From positions 1 through 11,928 of the forward strand of contig JBDTMC010000236.1 of assembly GCA_039934475.1 (NCBI GenBank): DNA of 11,928 nucleotides. The letters are read 5' to 3'. Numbering within the stretch: position 1 is the first letter of the stretch; each line of letters begins with the position of its first letter. Made by a program: the position numbers and the translations under genes. Source of the DNA: JBDTMC01 sp039934475. GTDB lineage: Bacteria; Acidobacteriota; Terriglobia; Bryobacterales; Bryobacteraceae. The notes below the pieces were generated by a model that did not search any database, was not told where the DNA came from, and saw only the letters and a program-made list of their open reading frames with translations. Positions 1 through 6,328 of the stretch are shown here, piece by piece.

Positions 1-283
1 CAACTGCTTCCTCCTGTTTTAACTGCCGTGTTAATGAAACAGAAGCAATAGGGATACGGGGCGAATTCAACACTTCCATATTGTCTGCTATTACATCCTC
101 AACCCTTATATTCCCATTCAATTCCAGTTTATTGATATCTACTTCAATGGATTCTTTAAGGTACTTCGGAAAAGTTTTAACTTTCAATGATTTCATCTTT
201 GTCATCAGTTTTCCTCCGGCTTTTACTCCTTCAGGAATACCAACAAACTTAATGGGCAATGATGCAACTACCTTTTTATCCTC
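1..283 (-). CDS. rplY: Ribosomal protein L25 (TL5/CTC family), C-terminal fragment, Bacteroidota-like
   Basis: Reading the minus strand from 283 down to the left edge gives 94 open codons that match the C-terminal beta domain of L25/TL5/CTC, the 5S rRNA-binding protein of the large ribosomal subunit. Landmarks are EDKKVVASLPIKFVG, then GIPEGVKAGGKL, then a KVKTFPK..ESIEVDINKLELN stretch, and IPIASVSLTRQLKQEEAV near the end. The family hallmark is the GVKAGG motif followed by the 'P..L.E.IEVDI..L' pattern. The N-terminal half that binds 5S rRNA is missing: at about 284 the reading frame passes into unrelated GC-rich DNA. The fragment is AT-rich with A/T-rich third codon positions, unlike everything else in the window. 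The C-terminus lies beyond the left edge. Wording and composition resemble Bacteroidota L25 (judged from memory of the family). It is most likely present because of a chimeric join. Confidence 0.85.
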
Positions 284-1170
284 CACGTTCCCGGCCGCCT
301 CTTCCCCGGCAGCATGTCCGCCTGGCGCCCGCGGGTGAGCGGCGTGTCAGCGGGAATGGGGCGGTTGATGGCCATGCGGATGAGTTCGGGCTTGATCACT
401 ACTTTGTCCCGCCACCGGCCGACGTAGGTATTCCTATCCTTGGTAAGCACTCGAACGGTAGTGAGGGCATCATTCGCTGGAAGGGCGCACCCGGTGGTGA
501 GATCGCGAACAATCACCACGGGCCGTGTAGTGCTTACGCTGAAGTAGCGGCGAACAAGGATCGCACCTGCCGAATTCGGACCGGAGATGTGAGGCGGCAG
601 CGAAGCAGCAGCGGGGTCGCCGTTCCAACTGAGGCCGGAATGAATCTGCGTCGCGTCCATCATGTTGCCGTGCACGTTAAAGGGGGCCACGGCGCAACCG
701 GCAGTGATGTCACCGGGTTCCGTACCACCGAACGCTACCGTAGCCGCCCACTTCTGACCGGATTTGAACTTTACACCAGGCTGGTACGGGTTGGTGAAGT
801 TCGGCGCCAGAGGCTGCATATTGGCATCCGAGATCGAGCCCACCCCCGCTTCATGCAGGTCGTACACCGAAATCGCCCAGTAGCGGGCGTTCGGATGTTG
901 GCCGGTGAAAATCAACTCATAACGCGGATTCAGCTTGTAGTAGATGATGTCGTACTGCGCGTTCAGGTCACCCCCGTAGCCATCGCCTATGCCTCCCGCA
1001 GCCAAGGGAATCGCGTAGCAGGGCCCGGAAAAGTTGGAGAAGAAGTTGCCGTTGGGATCGACTGGGGGGATGCTGTCGCACGTCTGCTGCGAAAAGGCAG
1101 GAAAAACAGACGCTAGAGCCATCAAAAAGAAGAGATTGAGCCGGCGTGTGCCGTGTCTTGATTGATTCAT
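268..1170 (-). CDS. Secreted protein of unknown function, truncated at its C-terminus by the junction
   Basis: The ATG at 1170 has an excellent Shine-Dalgarno (GGGAGG, 5 nt away). The N-terminus is a signal peptide: basic residues with RR at 9-10, hydrophobic stretch 11-26, likely cleavage after AFS (27). The mature part has Cys31 and Cys51, a Gly-rich loop (59-68), a 'PNARYWAISVYD' block (93-104) and an 'AGAILVRRYF' block (201-210). The pattern of an N-A-R-Y-W/F strand followed later by a V-R-x-Y strand recalls DUF1214/DUF1254-type secreted proteins, but the match is weak and I assign no function. Only about 295 residues are native: past ~284 the frame enters AT-rich DNA that encodes L25 in another frame, and the stop at 268-270 lies in that foreign DNA. 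The true C-terminus is therefore missing. It lies downstream of the arylsulfotransferase-like gene on the same strand but appears to have its own promoter. Confidence 0.7.
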   Translation of the reverse strand: MNQSRHGTRRLNLFFLMALASVFPAFSQQTCDSIPPVDPNGNFFSNFSGPCYAIPLAAGGIGDGYGGDLNAQYDIIYYKLNPRYELIFTGQHPNARYWAISVYDLHEAGVGSISDANMQPLAPNFTNPYQPGVKFKSGQKWAATVAFGGTEPGDITAGCAVAPFNVHGNMMDATQIHSGLSWNGDPAAASLPPHISGPNSAGAILVRRYFSVSTTRPVVIVRDLTTGCALPANDALTTVRVLTKDRNTYVGRWRDKVVIKPELIRMAINRPIPADTPLTRGRQADMLPGKRRPGTWRIKR

Positions 1171-1199
1171 GGGAACCTCCCGAGCACTCTTGATTTAAT

Positions 1200-1222
1200 G
1201 AGTACTATATCTATCAGTACTC
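1200..1222. promoter_or_regulatory. Perfect 7-bp dyad between promoter and start of the secreted-protein gene
   Basis: GAGTACT at 1200-1206 and AGTACTC at 1216-1222 are perfect inverted copies around a 9-nt AT-rich spacer, and each contains the palindrome AGTACT. The dyad lies 30-52 nt upstream of the ATG at 1170 and just downstream of a good extended -10, so it could be a repressor operator or a 5'UTR hairpin. No binding protein can be named. Confidence 0.35.
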
Positions 1223-1241
1223 TGTGGTGCTGTTTCCATAT

Positions 1242-1250
1242 ACTATAGCA
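1242..1250 (-). promoter_or_regulatory. Extended -10 promoter for the secreted-protein gene
   Basis: On the minus strand 1250-1242 reads TGCTATAGT, a good match to the extended -10 form TGnTATAAT. It sits about 70 nt upstream of the ATG at 1170. No convincing -35 is present, which is usual for extended -10 promoters. Confidence 0.4.
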
Positions 1251-1264
1251 AACACTGAATTGTG

Positions 1265-1296
1265 GGAACTGTGTCGAAGACTTACAATCCAGTTCC
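1265..1296. other. Inverted repeat, 7-bp arms
   Basis: GGAACTG at 1265-1271 pairs with CAGTTCC at 1290-1296 across an 18-nt loop. It lies between the GC-rich hairpin that follows the arylsulfotransferase gene and the promoter of the next gene. The role is unknown; it could be an upstream regulator site. Confidence 0.25.
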
Positions 1297-1317
1297 GCTT
1301 TTGATTCGGTAGGGAGA

Positions 1318-1344
1318 ACCCGCGCACGCTGTCCGTGCGCGGGT
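1318..1344 (-). terminator. GC-rich hairpin after the arylsulfotransferase gene
   Basis: ACCCGCGCACG at 1318-1328 and CGTGCGCGGGT at 1334-1344 form a perfect 11-bp stem with a 5-nt loop, 19 nt past the stop of the arylsulfotransferase-like gene. On the minus strand the stem is followed by TCTCCCTACC, not a T-run, so it is not a canonical intrinsic terminator. It may stabilise the 3' end or act as a U-tract-less terminator. Confidence 0.5.
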
Positions 1345-1363
1345 CTCACAGAAAAACACTGAC

Positions 1364-3316
1364 CTATTTCGTCAAGCCGGCGTACAGGCCTTTCAGCCTA
1401 TACTGACGGTAAACGTATCCGGTGGATTGAATCGTGTAGTCGAGGGTGCCAGTAGGTTGCGGGGCTCCCACCACTTCGATGCTCTGCCCAGATTGAACCG
1501 GGACGTTGATAAAACCCGACCCGAACGCGTAGTTGTTATTGGCCAGCCGTTGTGCTGTGCCTACGGCGGCCGAATAGTTACCCAAGTCGGCCAACAGCAC
1601 GGGAGTCACCGTGTGGTTCACCTCATCGACATTAATTACATAGCCGCGGCTATTGCCGGTGCCGTTCTGTGTAACGCGGGTGTTGCCGTTATCGAATAGC
1701 GAGAGGGCCGGTTGGCCGGGGACATCGAAGCCCGCATGGTGCTGGTGGGAGAACCACGGGTACGAATCGCCGGAGCCGGTCATGGTAAAGTCGCCACCCA
1801 AACCCAGCCGCCAGATTTGGGCGGCCGACCCGGCGCCATTGCCGTAGTTTACTTTGACCACCCAATCCTGATGGCGCTGTGAAATCAGAAGGTTGCCATC
1901 GGAGGTGTAGCTGATGGAATTGGAATGCAACCAGTCATTGCTCACAGACGCAAAATTTATGGGCGGGCAACCGGGGCCATTGGACGTGCAAGTCTCATTC
2001 ATCACCGCGGAGCGGGTGACATCCATCGTCTCAAAAGAGTTCATCGTCCATTTCAGTTGCATGTTCGCGTCCAGGGCGACCACGAAATCGCCGACGATAT
2101 CGATCGGGGCGGAGGGGCTGCTACCCTGGGTGCCGTCGGTATAGACCTTTTCCGCCGTCATCAGGATCAGAGTCTGGCCGTTGGGCACACGGATGGTATC
2201 GTGGTGGAAATCCAGAAGTGCTGTTTGGCCAGCTGAACAGCCTTGCGGGGTAGTCCAGTTGCAGATATTCCAGGACGGATGCGCTGCCGCCACTTGGGCG
2301 GCCACCGCGGCGACGTTCGTTTCGCGCACTGTATTGCCGGCGAGATCGATCTCACGCCAAATCTGGCTGGCTTGGAAGTTGGTGCTGGGGACTGTAACCG
2401 ACGGGTCGTCGAGCACAATCAGCATCGTGCCACCGGGGAGCGCGCGGAGCGTGAACCGGCTATACTCCGGAGCGACTGGCTGGTAGTACCAAAGGACGCC
2501 GCCGGAGAGGTCGGTTGCAATCGGGAATCGGGTGTTCACGAGGCCGGGCGAAATCAGGTCGAAAAGAACCGTGTCTTCGGCCGCGCTGGTGAGGCTCGAC
2601 GCCGGCCGGACGATGGTGATCGCCGGCATATTCGCTGCGACGGAGGGCGGAATAGCGGCGGTAGTATAAAAGACCGGGGAGCCATTCACGGACGTTGCGC
2701 CGGTGATGATCTTGTGGAACATCACGTATTGCACCTGCGCCCTCATACCAGCGACGTAGAAGTTCATCGTGCCCGTACCGTTACAGGCTTTCTGGCTGGT
2801 AGATTTCAGTGGCGCAGTCGAACCGAACGGTTTGAAAGCGACAATCATCGTGCTTCCTACCGCGCATGCAGGAGCGCTATAGAGTGCGACTAGCGGATGG
2901 GCAGTGGCGCTTACGACCGGATTTGCGCCGGTGGCGATTGGGTTCACTCGATATGTGACAGACGCCGTGGCCGCCTTTTGTGTGGCCTGATTTTCGATTA
3001 CGACAGTAATACTATATATGCCTTCACTCTGCGAAGGCGTCCATTGGAAGGAGTTGGAGGGATGCAGGTCCCGGACAATCAGGGAAGTCGCCCCGGCGCC
3101 AGGTGCTTTGGCGTAGAAGCGATAAACAAGCCGGCCCGAAGCAGCGTCGGTGGCGGTGGCAGTCCAGGTAATCGTGGTTCCGACTAACTGCGGCGAAGCG
3201 AGAGACGGAGTGAGCGCGGAGATAGTGGGCGATGCCTGAAGCATCGAAGAAGTGACGAGCACTCCGAGAAGTGCCAAAAGCTGGGCAGTATCGGTTAGAC
3301 GCAAACGTAGTGACAA
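1364..3316 (-). CDS. Secreted arylsulfotransferase (ASST)-like protein with N-terminal Ig-like domain
   Basis: A 650-residue exported protein. The start is TTG at 3316, chosen because AAGGA lies 6 nt upstream and a clean signal peptide follows (basic 1-7, hydrophobic 11-27, cleavage after LQA at 28). Residues ~30-124 look like an Ig/cadherin-like beta domain (WTATATD, SITVVIENQ). Residues ~230-650 resemble the ASST beta-propeller, which moves sulfate between phenolic compounds through a sulfo-histidine in the periplasm. Candidate active-site residues are H371/H372 in DFHHDTIRVPNG, H464 in DWLHSNSISY, R481 in RHQDWV, and H524/H526/H527 in SHQHHAGFD ahead of SLFDNGNTR. These appear in the same order as His252, His356, Arg374 and His436 of E. 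coli AssT. Cys443 and Cys450 are close enough for a disulfide, but sit before H464 rather than before the nucleophile. The substrate is unknown, and a non-catalytic propeller role is possible. Confidence 0.8.
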   Translation of the reverse strand: MSLRLRLTDTAQLLALLGVLVTSSMLQASPTISALTPSLASPQLVGTTITWTATATDAASGRLVYRFYAKAPGAGATSLIVRDLHPSNSFQWTPSQSEGIYSITVVIENQATQKAATASVTYRVNPIATGANPVVSATAHPLVALYSAPACAVGSTMIVAFKPFGSTAPLKSTSQKACNGTGTMNFYVAGMRAQVQYVMFHKIITGATSVNGSPVFYTTAAIPPSVAANMPAITIVRPASSLTSAAEDTVLFDLISPGLVNTRFPIATDLSGGVLWYYQPVAPEYSRFTLRALPGGTMLIVLDDPSVTVPSTNFQASQIWREIDLAGNTVRETNVAAVAAQVAAAHPSWNICNWTTPQGCSAGQTALLDFHHDTIRVPNGQTLILMTAEKVYTDGTQGSSPSAPIDIVGDFVVALDANMQLKWTMNSFETMDVTRSAVMNETCTSNGPGCPPINFASVSNDWLHSNSISYTSDGNLLISQRHQDWVVKVNYGNGAGSAAQIWRLGLGGDFTMTGSGDSYPWFSHQHHAGFDVPGQPALSLFDNGNTRVTQNGTGNSRGYVINVDEVNHTVTPVLLADLGNYSAAVGTAQRLANNNYAFGSGFINVPVQSGQSIEVVGAPQPTGTLDYTIQSTGYVYRQYRLKGLYAGLTK

Positions 3317-3499
3317 ATTCGTTCCTTATTTTTAGCTCTGTGCGGGTTGTTAGAACTCCCAACGCATCGGTAGTTTAACACCCGCGGGAACGCAAAGACT
3401 TCCACTTTTGCCACTTCGAGGAGCCGGAAAGTACTAAGCAGGACGCCATTGGTTACAGGTACATGCAGAGCAAACTTGTGAGATCGGTGATGATTCCGA
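3317..3499. other. Intergenic stretch upstream of the arylsulfotransferase gene
   Basis: This 183-base region should carry the promoter of the arylsulfotransferase-like gene on the minus strand. I see the Shine-Dalgarno AAGGA just before its TTG start and an 8-bp palindrome CCCGCGGG (3381-3388). A weak 6-bp stem (GATCGG 3482-3487, CCGATC 3496-3501) overlaps the bacilliredoxin stop codon. I find no convincing -35/-10 pair and no open frame with a recognisable product. Confidence 0.4.
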
Positions 3500-3937
3500 T
3501 CAGGCGACTGTCTTTGTATTGACACAGTAGCGGTCAAATGCCGCCGTCAGCCGCGCCGCAATGTCGTGGGCCTGCCCGCCCTCGATTTCATGGCGATGCA
3601 ACATCCACACTGGCTTTCCGTCCTGGAAGAGCGCAACCGAAGGAGAAGACGCGGGGAAAGCGGCCAGCAATTCGCGCACTCGCGCCACTGCTTCCACGTC
3701 ACCGCCGGCGAACACCGTCGCCACTTTGTCGGGCACCACTTGATGCTGGAGCGCCAGTCCAACGCCCGGCCGTGCCTTACCGGCAGCGCATCCGCAAACC
3801 GAGTTCACCACCATCATGACCGTGCCGCTTCCGGGGCCGAGCATTCGGTCAACCTCGTCGGGGGTACGGGTTTCACTGATTCCGTATTGGGTCAAGTCTT
3901 GCCGCATGATGGCAATCAGTTGTTCAGGGTAGCGCAA
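3500..3937 (-). CDS. Bacilliredoxin, BrxA/BrxB (YphP/YqiW) family
   Basis: A 145-residue thioredoxin-fold protein that matches the BrxA/BrxB family along its whole length. It begins MRYPEQLI, carries the CGC active site in VNSVCGCAAGKARP (Cys48 and Cys50), then SSPSVALFQDG and MLHRHEIEG, and ends near FDRYC. In Bacillus these proteins remove bacillithiol from mixed disulfides on cytosolic proteins, with Cys48 expected to be the attacking residue here. The start is TTG at 3937, supported by GAAGGAG 7 nt upstream. The expected family N-terminus begins exactly there. It is transcribed alone, divergently from the sugar isomerase gene, from a likely promoter at 3977-4005. It implies that the host makes bacillithiol or a similar low-molecular-weight thiol; no bsh gene is in the window to confirm this. 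Confidence 0.92.
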   Translation of the reverse strand: MRYPEQLIAIMRQDLTQYGISETRTPDEVDRMLGPGSGTVMMVVNSVCGCAAGKARPGVGLALQHQVVPDKVATVFAGGDVEAVARVRELLAAFPASSPSVALFQDGKPVWMLHRHEIEGGQAHDIAARLTAAFDRYCVNTKTVA

Positions 3938-3976
3938 AGAGAGTCTCCTTCTCGTTTCAGGACTATTTAGTCAGGT

Positions 3977-4005
3977 ATCTTACATTTTCGCACGTCCAGG
4001 CGCAA
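3977..4005 (-). promoter_or_regulatory. Promoter of the bacilliredoxin gene
   Basis: On the minus strand TTGCGC (4005-4000) and TAAGAT (3982-3977) are separated by exactly 17 nt, a reasonable -35/-10 pair. The predicted transcript start near 3970 gives a 5'UTR of about 33 nt and overlaps a small imperfect dyad (GACTA-TT-TAGTC, 3961-3972). Confidence 0.4.
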
Positions 4006-4010
4006 CACTG

Positions 4011-4016
4011 TAGAAT
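4011..4016 (+). promoter_or_regulatory. Likely -10 element of the sugar isomerase gene
   Basis: TAGAAT at 4011-4016 lies 22 nt before the ATG at 4039, with an AGGA Shine-Dalgarno between them (4027-4030). No clear -35 is visible. It lies back to back with the divergent bacilliredoxin promoter. Confidence 0.3.
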
Positions 4017-4038
4017 AGCGTCCGTCAGGATCACAACC

Positions 4039-4971
4039 ATGCCGCTCACCCGCCGAACTTTCTGCGCTTTGGCAGCCGCCCCTGCCGCCTTTGCCTCGCC
4101 CGCCTCCGCCGGACGGTTGTTCCAAAGCCACCTCACCCCCGGCTCGCTGGGCGTGAAGGCTGACCAGGAGGAGACCATCGCGCTGGCCGCCCGCCATGGG
4201 TTCGAGGCCGCCGAGCCTTACGCCGACTACCTGGCTGGGCTCTCCGATTCCGATGCCGCGCGCCTTCGCGACTCGCTTGCCGCCAAGAAACTCGTCTGGG
4301 GCTGCGCCAGCCTGCCGGTGGAATTTCGCCGCGACGACGCGCAGTTCCGTGGCGATCTGGCCAAACTTCCGGCGGCCGCCAAGGGTCTTCGCCGCGCCGG
4401 CGTCACTCGTTGCGGCACATGGTTGATGCCGGCCCACAAAGAGCTGACTTACATGCAGAACCTGCGCCAACACGCGGCGCGCCTGCGCGAGTGCGCCAAC
4501 ATCCTCGGCGACCAGGGCGTGCGGTTCGGGATGGAGTACGTCGGTCCGAAGCTGCTCTGGACCAGCGCCCGCTACTCGTTTGTCCACACGATGGCCGAGA
4601 TGAAAGAGTTGATCGCCGAAATCGCCCGCCCCAACGTCGGCGTAGTGCTAGATAGCTGGCACTGGTATACGGCCGGTGAAACCGCGGCCGACCTTCTGAC
4701 TCTACGTAATCAGGATGTGATCAGCGTGGATCTGAACGACGCTCCGGCAGGCGTCCCTTTGGACGAACAGCGCGACAACGTCCGCGAGTTGCCCTGTGTC
4801 ACCGGAGTAATCGACGTCGCGACGTTCCTTAATTCGCTCGCCAAGATCGGCTACGATGGCCCGGTGCGCCCGGAACCGTTCAACGCCACGGTGCGCTCAC
4901 TCAGTAAGGACGAAGCGGTAGCTGTTTCCGCCGCGGCGACGAAGAAGGCGTTTGCGCTGGTTCGGGCTTGA
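4039..4971 (+). CDS. Tat-exported sugar phosphate isomerase/epimerase-like TIM-barrel protein
   Basis: A 310-residue member of the xylose-isomerase-like TIM barrel superfamily (AP endonuclease 2 fold). The N-terminus MPLTRRTFCA fits a twin-arginine signal (TRRTF), followed by an Ala-rich hydrophobic segment and probable cleavage after ASA at 24. This would put the folded, metal-loaded enzyme in the periplasm. The usual E-D-H-E metal ligands are visible: E166 in FGMEYVG, D205 and H208 in VVLDSWHWYTAG, and E279 in VRPEPFN. The block 'DLNDAPAGVPLDEQRDNVRELP' (231-252) is typical of this family. ATG 4039 is preceded by AGGA with 8-nt spacing. The substrate cannot be read from sequence; relatives act on sugars, inosose and hydroxypyruvate. 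It is a single gene, divergent from the bacilliredoxin and convergent with the sugar dehydrogenase operon (22 nt between stops). Confidence 0.85.
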   Translation: MPLTRRTFCALAAAPAAFASPASAGRLFQSHLTPGSLGVKADQEETIALAARHGFEAAEPYADYLAGLSDSDAARLRDSLAAKKLVWGCASLPVEFRRDDAQFRGDLAKLPAAAKGLRRAGVTRCGTWLMPAHKELTYMQNLRQHAARLRECANILGDQGVRFGMEYVGPKLLWTSARYSFVHTMAEMKELIAEIARPNVGVVLDSWHWYTAGETAADLLTLRNQDVISVDLNDAPAGVPLDEQRDNVRELPCVTGVIDVATFLNSLAKIGYDGPVRPEPFNATVRSLSKDEAVAVSAAATKKAFALVRA

Positions 4972-4993
4972 GATCCGGAAGGTAAGGGCGAAG

Positions 4994-6319
4994 CTACAAC
5001 CGGACAATTTTCGGCGATGAGAACTTCTTCAGCGCGTTCCGTGTGTCCACAATCAATTTGGAGTACTCCACCACCGCCGCGTAGTCAAACGAGGAATGAT
5101 CGGTGATGATCACCACACAATCAGCCTGCTCCACTGAGGGCATCAAATCCCGGGCGAACAACTCGACTTGATCCAGCTTGACGTGCGGTACGTAAGGGTC
5201 AGAATAAGTTACTTCGGCGCCATGGGCTCGCAACATGTGCATGACATCCAGCGCCGGTGACTCCCGTACATCGTCGATATCCCGTTTGTAGGCGACGCCT
5301 AGAATGTGGACGCGCGATCCGCGCAAGGGCTTGCTCACTTCGTTGAGGGCATTCTGAATCTTGTCTACGACAAAGTTCGGCATCTGGCCGTTGATGTACC
5401 CGGCCAGTTCGATGAAGCGCGCCTCAATGCCCGCCTGTTTGGTCTTCCATGAGAGGTAAAAAGGATCCACTGGGATGCAATGGCCGCCCAATCCAGGCCC
5501 TGGATAGAAGGGCATGAAGCCGAACGGCTTGGTGGCCGCGGCATCAATCACTTCCCACACATTGATTCCCATGTGATCGCACATCACCGCCATCTCATTG
5601 GCCAGGCCGATGTTGATCATGCGGAAAGTGTTCTCGAGCAGTTTGACCATCTCGGCCACGCGGGTGGAACTTACCGGAACCACCGTCTCCAGCGACTGCG
5701 CGTAAAACGCCTCACCGAGGCGGGTGCACGTCGCGGTCACTCCGCCCACCACCTTGGGGATGTTCGCCGTCTGGAACCGTGCATTGCCAGGGTCAACCCG
5801 CTCCGGAGAGAAGCAGAGGAAGAAGTCCTCGCCGACGGTCAAACCGGCAGATTCGAACTTCGGCAGCAACAGCTCTTCGGTAGTGCCCGGATAGGTAGTG
5901 GATTCCAGAATTACAAGCATCCCCGGGTGGCAGTACCGCACGATCGCTTCGCAGGCCGCGACGATGTAACTCATGTCGGGGTCCTTCGTCTTGCGCAGCG
6001 GCGTAGGGACACAGATATTGATGGTGTCGAGGTGCGCCACAACTCCGAAGTCCGTCGTGGCGCTGATTCGCTGCTGGTCCACTAAAGGCCCGAGCACCGC
6101 CGAGGGCACGTCCTGAATGTAGGAGTCGCCCAGATTGACGCGTTCCACCTTCGACTGCTGCACGTCGATGCCGGTCACCGTGAACCCCGACCGCGCGAAC
6201 TCCACCGCCAAGGGAAGTCCAACGTATCCCAGTCCTACAATGCCGACGCGCGCGCTCCTGTTGCGAATCTTCTCTTCCAATAAGGTAGCGGTCGCGGTGG
6301 GAACGGGCTTGGCCAGCAT
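4994..6319 (-). CDS. wbpA: Nucleotide sugar dehydrogenase, UDP-GlcNAc 6-dehydrogenase (WbpA) type
   Basis: A 441-residue cytosolic NAD-dependent enzyme that oxidises C6 of a UDP-hexose to the uronic acid in two steps. The N-terminal Rossmann motif is VGIVGLGYVGLPLA (25-38). Other landmarks are ESTTYPGTTEE (139-149), FSPERVDPG (170-178), K228 in MVKLLENTFR, the catalytic Cys281 in GPGLGGHCIPVDPFYL, and the C-terminal UDP-binding domain with GVAYKRDIDDVRESPALDV (341-359). The stretch KPFGFMPFYPGPGLGGHCIP is characteristic of the WbpA subgroup (UDP-GlcNAc to UDP-GlcNAcA) rather than UDP-glucose dehydrogenases, though TviB/WecC-type substrates remain possible. ATG 6319 has AGGAG 7 nt upstream, overlapping the TAG stop of the epimerase gene (TAGGAG). 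It is the last gene of the four-gene operon and should supply UDP-uronic acids for surface glycans. Confidence 0.92.
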   Translation of the reverse strand: MLAKPVPTATATLLEEKIRNRSARVGIVGLGYVGLPLAVEFARSGFTVTGIDVQQSKVERVNLGDSYIQDVPSAVLGPLVDQQRISATTDFGVVAHLDTINICVPTPLRKTKDPDMSYIVAACEAIVRYCHPGMLVILESTTYPGTTEELLLPKFESAGLTVGEDFFLCFSPERVDPGNARFQTANIPKVVGGVTATCTRLGEAFYAQSLETVVPVSSTRVAEMVKLLENTFRMINIGLANEMAVMCDHMGINVWEVIDAAATKPFGFMPFYPGPGLGGHCIPVDPFYLSWKTKQAGIEARFIELAGYINGQMPNFVVDKIQNALNEVSKPLRGSRVHILGVAYKRDIDDVRESPALDVMHMLRAHGAEVTYSDPYVPHVKLDQVELFARDLMPSVEQADCVVIITDHSSFDYAAVVEYSKLIVDTRNALKKFSSPKIVRL

Positions 6320-6328
6320 CTCGATCTC

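Noticed and set aside
1..283. Horizontal transfer of a Bacteroidota ribosomal gene into the GC-rich host
   Set aside because: The gene is truncated with no mobile element, repeat or att-like site at the join; an assembly chimera is simpler, though reads are needed to settle it.
259..1116. Plus-strand open frame of 285 codons opposite the secreted-protein gene
   Set aside because: It is antisense to a gene with a signal peptide and strong Shine-Dalgarno, is rich in Arg, Gly and His as expected of a shadow frame in GC-rich DNA, and crosses the junction into AT-rich DNA at its start.
2243..2893. Plus-strand open frame of 216 codons inside the arylsulfotransferase-like gene
   Set aside because: Low-complexity, Arg-rich translation with no recognisable motif; it is an antisense shadow of a convincing 650-residue protein.
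3430..3435. A further AGTACT upstream of the arylsulfotransferase gene, which would suggest a shared regulon with the dyad at 1200-1222
   Set aside because: It is a single copy without a partner, and AGTACT also occurs inside the dehydrogenase coding sequence (5062-5067), so chance explains it.
5480..6085. Plus-strand open frame of 201 codons opposite the sugar dehydrogenase gene
   Set aside because: It is antisense to conserved Rossmann and active-site codons, and its His/Arg-rich content is typical of a shadow frame.
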